A stretch of DNA of 10,301 bases, from assembly GCA_021161765.1 (NCBI GenBank), contig JAGGZZ010000113.1, forward strand, positions 1-10,301, read 5' to 3'. Positions 1 to 5,150 of the stretch are shown in pieces. Origin of the DNA: Candidatus Methanophagales archaeon (lineage in GTDB: Archaea > Halobacteriota > Syntropharchaeia > Alkanophagales > Methanospirareceae). Every line of letters starts with the position of its first letter. Position 1 is the stretch's first letter. A program made the translations under genes and the position numbers. A model generated the notes under the pieces. That model was not told where the DNA came from, did not search any database, and saw only the letters and a program-made list of their open reading frames with translations.

Positions 1-240
1 ATATCCATAGAGCAGCACTGGGTACGGAGGATGGATGGTAAAAAAATAGTAGACAGTGATTTTGGACGAAAGCGTTTTAATTTCCCTTATGATAGGGATA
101 AGGCATTAGCAATGTTTAAATCCATAAAGGAGCTATTAGGAGATGCTTTAGGTGCGGGTGCCGGTGCGGGTGCGGAACTGGAGAAAGAAGTAGAAGAGGA
201 ATTTGGTGAAGAACTCGAAGGCCTTGAAGAGGAGTTGTAG
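1..240 (+). CDS. 3' end of an unrecognised protein with Gly-Ala repeat and acidic tail
   Basis: This frame is open from the first base of the window to the TAG at 238-240, so it is probably the C-terminus of a gene that begins upstream. An ATG at 31 exists, but the GGAGG at 26-30 touches it and leaves no normal spacing, so it is a poor start. The readable part is a mixed segment containing DSDFGRKRFNFPYDRD, a short helix (KALAMFKSIKELLGDAL), a (Gly-Ala)4 stretch encoded by four GGTGCS hexamers (151-174), and a tail made mostly of Glu and Leu. I see no catalytic motif or membrane segment and do not recognise the family. The acidic tail could be a flexible interaction tail, which is inference. 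It could also be a short complete protein from ATG 31, but the open upstream frame argues against this. Confidence 0.55.
   Translation: MSIEQHWVRRMDGKKIVDSDFGRKRFNFPYDRDKALAMFKSIKELLGDALGAGAGAGAELEKEVEEEFGEELEGLEEEL
151..174 (+). repeat. In-frame hexamer tandem repeat (GGTGCS)x4
   Basis: Four head-to-tail copies of GGTGCG or GGTGCC encode alternating Gly-Ala inside the partial gene at the window start. The unit is a multiple of three, so changes in copy number keep the reading frame. Confidence 0.8.
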
Positions 241-330
241 TTCAGGTCTAAAACCAAAATCGCACCTGAGGAACGGGCAAATACACCTGAGTGCAAAATG
301 GAAGGTGTAATTCGAAAAAGCACTTTGCTA

Positions 331-341
331 TTTTCTTTTTT
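331..341 (+). terminator. T-rich tract, possible archaeal terminator of the first gene
   Basis: TTTTCTTTTTT lies about 90 bp after the stop of the partial gene. Archaeal RNA polymerase can terminate at U-rich runs without a hairpin. The distance from the gene makes this tentative. Confidence 0.35.
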
Positions 342-346
342 CATTG

Positions 347-354
347 TATATAAA
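347..354. promoter_or_regulatory. TATA-like box TATATAAA next to the inverted repeat
   Basis: The octamer matches an archaeal box A, read as TATATAAA on + and TTTATATA on -. On the + strand, a start about 26 bases downstream would fall at the first base of the inverted repeat (376). No purine-rich BRE is obvious on either side and no gene lies at the expected distance, so it may be fortuitous. Confidence 0.3.
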
Positions 355-375
355 GTATAGCTTCCTTCTATTTAA

Positions 376-464
376 GACACAGATTTACACTGATTTACGC
401 GGATTTATTTTAGTTTAACCGTGTTGATTCTTATCATCTGTGTTAATCTGCGTTAATCTGTGTC
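376..464. repeat. Imperfect inverted repeat with 10-bp periodic arms
   Basis: The left arm is 376-404, the right arm 436-464, and a 31-bp spacer lies between them. By eye, 23 of 29 positions match when one arm is reverse-complemented. Each arm is built from three degenerate 10-mers: consensus ACRCNGATTT at 377-386, 387-396 and 397-406 on the left, and ATCTGYGTTA-type units on the right. The element is non-coding and AT-rich. Its right edge coincides with the stop codon of the micro-ORF at 464-523. The structure suggests a dispersed, MITE-like or REP-like element, but copy number cannot be judged from one window. Confidence 0.8.
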
Positions 465-523
465 TATAATTTGTTTTTTGTTCCCACAAACTCAACATCG
501 GTAATCGCCTGTTTTGGTTTCAT
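464..523 (-). CDS. Micro-ORF (19 codons) downstream of the helicase, possibly a truncated gene start
   Basis: It reads MKPKQAITDVEFVGTKNKL and then TAG. The start has a very good ribosome binding site: GAGGAG overlaps the helicase TGA stop and lies a few bases before the ATG, as in a translationally coupled operon gene. The TAG lies exactly at the outer edge of the inverted repeat (arm end at 464). The simplest reading is that a downstream gene of the helicase operon was interrupted by the repeat, leaving only its first codons. It could instead be a genuine micropeptide or a chance frame. The product is not recognised. Confidence 0.4.
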   Translation of the reverse strand: MKPKQAITDVEFVGTKNKL

Positions 524-529
524 ATCTCC

Positions 530-2476
530 TCAGTTATCCGTCATTATTTTCGTATTTCGGTATTTAAAAAAGCTCTTTGCGAACTCTTCTGCTCTATCTG
601 TAAGTTTCACGTTGTAATCCGAAGGTAAGCAGTTTTTATACGGGTATTTTGCAAATCGGTAGTCCATCAGAACAATGATGCAGCGGTCATGCTCGCTTCT
701 TATTCCCCTACCCGCCGCTTGTAGCACCTTTGTAATCGCAGGGTAGTAGTAACCATAAAGCTTTCCCTTTTCAGCCCCGTAGTTCCCCGCGTAATAGCCC
801 TCTATTGTTTTTACCTCCAGCGTAGGCGGACTCAACGGCAGTCCAACCACGATAATCGCCTTTAGCATATTGGATTCATAATCCATACCTTCGGAAAACG
901 AACCGCCCTGCACGGCAAGCAATATCCCCCCGCTATCCTCCCTCAGCAGTTCATACAGCCTGTTCTTCTCTTCCTTTCTCATCTCTCTTCGCTCTACTAT
1001 CGCCTTTCTCCTTACTTCTTCCGGTAAATATACTGCAATGTCCCTTTGAAGTGCATACGAAGGGAAGAAGACCGCCATGCCTCCCTGAACGTATTCAGCC
1101 ACTTCTGCTATCTTTTCCGCTATCTTACGGTACATCTCCTCGCCCCTTTTCGTATATTTAGTTGTGAGCCCTCTTGTAACGACAATCAATCGGTTCTCCT
1201 CGGGAAACGGCGAGTTATACTCACGCAGAACTATTTCTTTACCTTTGATTCTATCCGAAGATGCGCCTAAAATCTCTGCGTACATCTCTGCCGGGCATAG
1301 CGTGCCGCTCATCATTATGGTTGAATGCGCTCCTGCGAATACCGGCTCGCTCACTATAGAAGGGTCAAGCAGCTTGAAGTGCAGGGACGGATTTTCATTG
1401 TGCTGTGAAACCGAAAATATCCTCAAGCATTTCTCGCTTGTTCTCCACTCATCGAGGAAATCGGCGATATTGAGCACGTTCCTCTGCAGCGCCTCATCTT
1501 TATATTTTGTGTTTTCCGCATCTTCAGAAGTTCCCAGGTGTTCTGCAACGTTTCGAAGCGAGCTTACGAAGTCATCGTAACTTATCGCTTCTATTCTCCG
1601 TCGCAACACCTTCTCCATCTCGTCCACCAGAAAAGCCCTGTCCACATTCATTTCTTCCTTTTTGCTTTTTCGCGCTTTCATCGCCAATTTCGCGAAGACT
1701 CTTTCCAGTTCCATGAGGTTGCCGTATATCTCGCGATTGGCGTGGCGGAGACCACGTGCAGCTTCGGTTATGGTGCTCATACGCAATTCACTGCTGAGAT
1801 TGTTCCTTATGCGGTCCGGGAGGTTATGCGCTTCGTCAACGATTACAATGACATCCTCTAACTCCTTCCCTATTTTCTCTAATACCGTTTCTGCAATATC
1901 CGATGAAAAGAGGTAATTATAGTCGCAAACGAGCACGTCAGCGGATTCACCCACTTCCAACGCCGCCTTGTAGGGGCATACACCTCTAAAACTGCACCAT
2001 TCATACAGTTCCTCCACGTGCATTATCTTATCTCGTATGCGCTGCTGCGCTTCGTCATCGCGATTAACGAAATAACGGCATCGCCGGTTCTTCTGCTCGG
2101 ACCTGCAAAATTCACTGAATAGCGAGTAGAACTCACGGTATATGGACCCCGCTTTTGCCCGTGGGCACATAGATTGCTTAGAAATAATATCAACAACCAC
2201 AAAATTGAGTTTCGCATGCTCTTTTATCAATCTGAGAGTATCAATCGCGATTTTATGCTGACTGCGCTTGGAAGTGAGGAAAAAGACGGTTTTATCGTTT
2301 TGAACGGCGTATTGCAACGCAGGAACAAGAACGGCAACGGTTTTTCCTATCCCGGTAGGTGCATGAGCCACGAGGATGTTTCCTCCCTCGACAGCTTGTT
2401 TTACGTCTTCCATAAACTCTCTTTGCCCTTCTCTTATTGACGGGAAAGGAAAAAAGGGAGGTTTATCTTCTTCCAT
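530..2476 (-). CDS. XPD/Rad3/DinG-family ATP-dependent DNA helicase with Fe-S domain
   Basis: The 648-residue product has the ordered motifs of the superfamily 2 XPD/Rad3/DinG group, which unwinds DNA 5' to 3' using ATP. Walker A is APTGIGKT (39-46), the DEAH box is 214-217, motif III is MSGTL (389-393), motif V lies around GGSFSEGMDY (524-533), and motif VI is QAAGRGIRS (586-594). Between motifs Ia and II lies a cysteine-rich segment with C104, C124, C133, C161 and C167. Four of these probably bind the family's [4Fe-4S] cluster, with C167 in the typical GVCPY context; which of the others is the odd one out is unclear. The region from about 225 to 375 corresponds to the Arch domain. Length is normal for archaeal members. 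It lies divergent to mmp5, and a TATA-like AAAAATAATT about 29 bases before the ATG, with no RBS, suggests a nearly leaderless transcript. A role in DNA repair is likely from the family; the substrate is unknown. Confidence 0.93.
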   Translation of the reverse strand: MEEDKPPFFPFPSIREGQREFMEDVKQAVEGGNILVAHAPTGIGKTVAVLVPALQYAVQNDKTVFFLTSKRSQHKIAIDTLRLIKEHAKLNFVVVDIISKQSMCPRAKAGSIYREFYSLFSEFCRSEQKNRRCRYFVNRDDEAQQRIRDKIMHVEELYEWCSFRGVCPYKAALEVGESADVLVCDYNYLFSSDIAETVLEKIGKELEDVIVIVDEAHNLPDRIRNNLSSELRMSTITEAARGLRHANREIYGNLMELERVFAKLAMKARKSKKEEMNVDRAFLVDEMEKVLRRRIEAISYDDFVSSLRNVAEHLGTSEDAENTKYKDEALQRNVLNIADFLDEWRTSEKCLRIFSVSQHNENPSLHFKLLDPSIVSEPVFAGAHSTIMMSGTLCPAEMYAEILGASSDRIKGKEIVLREYNSPFPEENRLIVVTRGLTTKYTKRGEEMYRKIAEKIAEVAEYVQGGMAVFFPSYALQRDIAVYLPEEVRRKAIVERREMRKEEKNRLYELLREDSGGILLAVQGGSFSEGMDYESNMLKAIIVVGLPLSPPTLEVKTIEGYYAGNYGAEKGKLYGYYYPAITKVLQAAGRGIRSEHDRCIIVLMDYRFAKYPYKNCLPSDYNVKLTDRAEEFAKSFFKYRNTKIMTDN

Positions 2477-2500
2477 TGCATTAACTAATTAATAGCCAAA

Positions 2501-2510
2501 AATTATTTTT
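2501..2510 (-). promoter_or_regulatory. TATA-like box for the helicase gene
   Basis: Read on the minus strand this is AAAAATAATT, centred about 29 bases before the helicase ATG at 2476. That spacing fits a leaderless archaeal transcript, and the helicase lacks an upstream Shine-Dalgarno sequence. Confidence 0.4.
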
Positions 2511-2534
2511 ACTTTTAATCTTAACTTTAAGAGA

Positions 2535-2545
2535 CATATTAATTA
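2535..2545 (+). promoter_or_regulatory. TATA-like box for the mmp5-mmp15 operon
   Basis: CATATTAATTA lies about 55 bases before the mmp5 start. A transcript starting about 26 bases downstream would have a leader of about 30 nt, nearly all purine, ending in the GGAG ribosome binding site. Confidence 0.4.
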
Positions 2546-2584
2546 GCAGAAACAAGAGGGAAGGGAAGGAGAAGAGGGGGAGAA

Positions 2585-2588
2585 GGAG
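2585..2588 (+). promoter_or_regulatory. GGAG ribosome binding site deciding the mmp5 start
   Basis: GGAG abuts a first ATG (2589) with no spacer but stands six bases before a second in-frame ATG at 2595. The second is therefore the better start, giving a protein beginning MKVLVYPPNS. Confidence 0.7.
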
Positions 2589-2594
2589 ATGAAA

Positions 2595-3041
2595 ATGAAA
2601 GTACTGGTGTATCCGCCAAATAGTATGATTCTGTCGGATTTAGTGGAGAGGGGAGGGCATGAGTCGTTAGCATTGATGCGTGAAATAGGGGAGCACGTGA
2701 GGGATGCGGAAATAGACGCACCACCGATAAACATCACCGAAGAGGATTTGAAAAGGGCGCTGAGATATGTATCTGTGGAAGAACCCGCGGGGTTAAAAGG
2801 GAGAATAGGGCTGCTCGCTCCGCTGCTGGAGAAAGCAGAAGCCTCGATAATACTGAGTGATGCACCACCCACTTACGGCTGTATGGGCTGTGCCGTCGCT
2901 GACGAATTCTTCAAGTTCTTGATAAGGAAGCGCGAGATACCGACGTTGGAGGTGCGGTATGAAGGAGGAGAAAGGACGGAAGAGATGGTCACAGAGGTAA
3001 TGACGTTTTTAGCGCAATTATCGAAAGAAGAGAAAAAATAA
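2595..3041 (+). CDS. Methanogenesis marker protein 5 (Mmp5)
   Basis: This is a small cytosolic protein of 148 residues from the preferred start (150 from the ATG at 2589). The N-terminus KVLVYPPNSMILSDLVER, the compact size and a late TYGCMGC motif (cysteines 98 and 101 counted from 2589) fit methanogenesis marker protein 5, a family restricted to methanogens and related methyl-CoM reductase-bearing archaea. Its molecular function is not established; marker genes cluster with genes needed to mature or activate methyl-coenzyme M reductase. The CxxC could bind a metal or act in redox chemistry, which is inference. It is followed after 7 bp by mmp15, clearly one operon. The frequent cluster neighbour Mmp6 is not between them. 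The assignment rests on remembered family features and operon context. Confidence 0.83.
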   Translation: MKVLVYPPNSMILSDLVERGGHESLALMREIGEHVRDAEIDAPPINITEEDLKRALRYVSVEEPAGLKGRIGLLAPLLEKAEASIILSDAPPTYGCMGCAVADEFFKFLIRKREIPTLEVRYEGGERTEEMVTEVMTFLAQLSKEEKK

Positions 3042-3048
3042 GGCAAAA

Positions 3049-4254
3049 ATGACGAAAGTTGCACAGATCTCTTGTGGGACGGAATACAGCGGAATTCAAT
3101 GGATGCTTAACGACATAGCCGAGCGCGTAGGTATTGAACTGGTGTATCCCGAGATGGAATTGTCGAAGATAGGAGAGGCGTGTAGAGAGATTGGATTCGA
3201 GGCGGAAAGCCCGTCTCTAAACATCATGATGGCAAGAGCGGTGTCCATGCTGGATGACCCGGCGATAAAGGGCGCTCTGCTGCTTACCTGCTTCAAGTGT
3301 TCGGAGGGAACGATAGTAAAAGACATGATAAGGCGGTTCCTGCACGAGAGAACGGACATGCCGGTGATATTATACTCAAACGTGGAGAAGCCGAAGGAGA
3401 TAGAGCTGTACTCGCGATTGGATGCGCTGAAGACGCTGATAACAAGGAAGACGCTGTTGATGCGTGAGAAGCAAGAAGGAGTTACAATGGGTGTTGATTC
3501 AGGCTCCTCTACTACAAAGGTCGTGGTGATGCGAGATAACGAAATAATAGGGAAGGGGTGGCTGCCAACGACAGACCCGGTAAAAAGCGCGGATGACGCG
3601 ATAGAAGCGGCGTTAAAAGAGGCGGGAATAGAGCGCGTAGACGCGGTTGGCGTGACCGGGCACGGGCGAGAGCTCGTGGGCGAACACTTGAGGGCAGACC
3701 TCAATTTAGAGGAGGTGAGCGTGGTATCAAAAGGAGCTGCTTTGCTTTCCAAACGTCATAAAGGCGATGCGACGGTAATAGATATGGGTGGAATGAACAA
3801 CAAGCTGATTCTGATGCGTGATGGCATAGCAAATACGTTTAATCTGGGCGGTATTTGCGCTGGGTCGTCGGGTAGGTTTCTGGAAATAGCCGCTCGTAGA
3901 GTGGATGCCGATATTACCGAGTTGGGGCAGCTTGCGATGGAATCGAAGGAGCGGTACGAGTTACAGAGCTATTGTATGGTCTTTGGGATACAAGCCCTTG
4001 TTGTTGCTCTCGCTTCTGGCGTGAAGAGAGAAGACGTAGCGGCTGCTGCGTGCCGCTCCGTTGCAACACAGGTATATGATAATCAGATACATGAGATGGA
4101 AATGCGACCGCCGATTATTTTTGTTGGCGGCGTATCGCTGATAGAAGGCGTGAAACGAGAATTTGAGAACATGCTCGGCGTTGAGATAATTGTACCGCCG
4201 TATTCGCAGTATGCCGGAGCGGTGGGTATGGCGACGTTGGTGTCGGGGGTTTAA
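3049..4254 (+). CDS. Methanogenesis marker protein 15 (Mmp15), BadF/HgdC-type ATPase with [4Fe-4S] site
   Basis: The 401-residue product has two parts. An N-terminal domain of about 145 residues begins with ISCGTEYSGIQ and includes C9 and a CFKC pair (C81, C84). It is followed by an ASKHA-fold ATPase of the 2-hydroxyacyl-CoA dehydratase activator family. The phosphate-1 loop is DSGSSTTK (150-157), phosphate-2 is DMGG (245-248), and late glycines (FVGG, 358-361) and PPYSQYAGAVG complete the nucleotide site. In HgdC-type activators one [4Fe-4S] cluster is held at the dimer interface by two cysteines per subunit; the equivalents here are C270 (ICAGSSGRF) and C309 (SYCMVFG). The extra N-terminal domain separates Mmp15 from plain BadF/BcrA activators. 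By family analogy it would couple ATP hydrolysis to low-potential electron transfer, plausibly in methyl-CoM reductase activation. AAGG five bases before the ATG is a weak RBS, and translation may be coupled to mmp5. Confidence 0.92.
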   Translation: MTKVAQISCGTEYSGIQWMLNDIAERVGIELVYPEMELSKIGEACREIGFEAESPSLNIMMARAVSMLDDPAIKGALLLTCFKCSEGTIVKDMIRRFLHERTDMPVILYSNVEKPKEIELYSRLDALKTLITRKTLLMREKQEGVTMGVDSGSSTTKVVVMRDNEIIGKGWLPTTDPVKSADDAIEAALKEAGIERVDAVGVTGHGRELVGEHLRADLNLEEVSVVSKGAALLSKRHKGDATVIDMGGMNNKLILMRDGIANTFNLGGICAGSSGRFLEIAARRVDADITELGQLAMESKERYELQSYCMVFGIQALVVALASGVKREDVAAAACRSVATQVYDNQIHEMEMRPPIIFVGGVSLIEGVKREFENMLGVEIIVPPYSQYAGAVGMATLVSGV

Positions 4255-4282
4255 AAGCCCGTTGGAACTTAAGTTTGGATAA

Positions 4283-4384
4283 GAAATTATTGGTTTTACG
4301 GCTGAAACTACACAGTACGTTGGCGATAAAGGTATCGATGTTAACGGGATTTTGGATGCCGGAAGCTTGGCTGATAATAGTTAA
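4283..4384 (+). pseudogene. Possible gene remnant (about 33 codons, no start)
   Basis: Between stops at 4280-4282 and 4382-4384 the frame reads like the end of a folded protein, with ETTQYVGDKGIDVNGILDAG as its core. There is no start codon with an RBS. I do not recognise the parent family, and chance is a real alternative. Confidence 0.25.
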
Positions 4385-4456
4385 TGCTTTTAGAATGAAA
4401 CAAAACCTGTTTTTGCGACAGTAAACGAAAGCAAAGTATATTTGTCAAAAGAGCGT

Positions 4457-4474
4457 ATACACTAATTAGTGTAT
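4457..4474. repeat. Perfect 18-bp palindrome followed by a T run
   Basis: ATACACTAATTAGTGTAT is identical to its reverse complement and is followed by TTTTT on the + strand. It could be a dimeric repressor operator, part of the end of the decayed insertion sequence, or a hairpin with a U tail. The sequence alone does not decide. Confidence 0.7.
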
Positions 4475-4483
4475 TTTTGGGGG

Positions 4484-4534
4484 TTCCCCTGTGAATGCCA
4501 GTTGGGATTTACTGGCAACTCACCCAAAGGGGAA
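4484..4534 (-). terminator. Nested hairpin across the transposase stop codon
   Basis: The outer arms TTCCCCT (4484-4490) and AGGGGAA (4528-4534) are perfect complements. An inner 7-bp stem, TGCCAGT (4496-4502) with ACTGGCA (4511-4517), closes an 8-nt loop. The right arm contains the last transposase codons and its stop (4509-4511). It probably represents the 3' end structure of the old insertion sequence, either a terminator or a subterminal inverted repeat. Confidence 0.5.
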
Positions 4535-4970
4535 TTCCCAAATCCTTTGCCCTTTCAATGTAGAGCACTCTTTTAATGTTATACGCCAACACTTTTAACG
4601 TGATACTCGTCCATCCATTCAACGGGATTGTCCGAATATGCCTCGAGCGATATTTGCCATGCTGGATATCCCTTCGCCTTCGCCTTCGCCGTAGCATTTG
4701 CCTTGAAACAGAGAAATGGCTTTCCCCCCTTGTCCGCTACCGCCTGGCAGTTAACGCGAGAGGAATACGCTTTATCTCCCGTAGCCTTGTGAATACGGGG
4801 TAAATCTCTGATCAGCCGTTTGAATTCCTTGGCATCCGCACCTTTCCAACCCGTTATCGTTTGACCTGAGGTATGCTTCTATAAATCCGAAGGTTACGCT
4901 ACTGAAGATTTCTTAGTTTTGGGATGAAGCCGCTTGTAATTATCTTTTCCTTTCTATCTCCACAATTTTC
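4509..4970 (-). pseudogene. Decayed DDE transposase (IS4/IS5-like), frameshifted and internally deleted
   Basis: Read on the minus strand, 4878 down to about 4594 gives 95 codons typical of a DDE_Tnp_1-type transposase: GWKGADAKEFKRLI, then GDKAYSSRVNCQAVADKGG, PFLCFKAN, and NPVEWMDEYHVK. At about 4594 the frame shifts straight into KVLAYNIKRVLYIERA, which runs to the TAA at 4509-4511. The segment that normally follows the YH.RS motif and carries the catalytic Glu is missing, so the enzyme cannot work. Upstream, an in-frame TAG (4879-4881) and more shifts break fragments such as DNYKRLHPKTKK, and the N-terminal part with the first catalytic Asp is lost. A TTCGCC hexamer repeat at about 4671-4689 encodes alternating Ala-Lys. 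The exact IS family and outer boundaries cannot be fixed by eye. Confidence 0.82.
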
Positions 4971-5150
4971 CGCCGGCTTTTGGCTCCCGATACGAATCCA
5001 AATCATATTTATTAGGTATTTATGAATGTAATAACTCAAAGAAGACGATCGAATAGGCGAAAAAAGGAATCAAAAGTAAGAGCACATGTTTTTGTGGAGG
5101 GGCTGGTTGTAACATCAAAGAGGCGAAGCGAATCTGAGAGGTGGGTCACT
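4970..5150. other. Gene-free stretch between the transposase remnant and endA
   Basis: I see no supportable gene. An A6 run on + (5060-5065), meaning T6 on the strand of endA, lies about 90 bp past the endA stop and may end its transcript. No second insertion-sequence end matching the structures near 4457-4534 was found. Confidence 0.4.
5059..5066 (-). terminator. Possible U-run terminator of endA
   Basis: A six-T run on the minus strand lies downstream of the endA stop codon. U runs alone can terminate archaeal transcription. There is no hairpin. Confidence 0.3.

Larger units (their letters stand above)
241..529. other. Intergenic region between the partial gene and the helicase
   Basis: This stretch separates the + strand gene end from the - strand helicase end. 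From left to right it holds two direct copies of CACCTGAG (263-270 and 284-291) with an inverted copy of the core TCAGGT at 242-247, a T-rich tract, a TATATAAA box, the large inverted repeat at 376-464, and a micro-ORF on the - strand (464-523). TCAGGT (242-247) and ACCTGA (264-269) could pair as a 6-bp hairpin with a 16-nt loop. I see no tRNA and no longer coding frame. Confidence 0.6.
4255..4508. other. Intergenic scar downstream of mmp15
   Basis: No intact gene is present. It contains a short protein-like frame (4283-4384), a perfect 18-bp palindrome (4457-4474), and the left arm of a hairpin that spans the transposase stop codon. No other methanogenesis marker gene follows mmp15 here. Confidence 0.6.

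Noticed and set aside
87..344. Minus-strand frame with a TATA-like box beside its start
   Set aside because: Most of it is the antisense of the Gly-Ala and acidic repeats of the first gene, giving Ser/Pro/Ala low complexity.
376..464. Possible CRISPR array
   Set aside because: The periodic units are only 10 bp with no spacers between them, and the two groups are inverted rather than direct.
3096..3752. 218-codon open frame on the minus strand
   Set aside because: It is an antisense shadow of mmp15, Ser-rich, with no RBS or motif.
3049..4254. Plain 2-hydroxyacyl-CoA dehydratase or benzoyl-CoA reductase activator
   Set aside because: The ATPase half fits, but the long N-terminal domain beginning ISCGTEYSGIQ and the mmp5 neighbour point to Mmp15.
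4255..5150. tRNA, other structured RNA, or an intact insertion sequence
   Set aside because: No T-loop signature or cloverleaf is visible. The transposase is clearly broken and no matching terminal repeats frame it.
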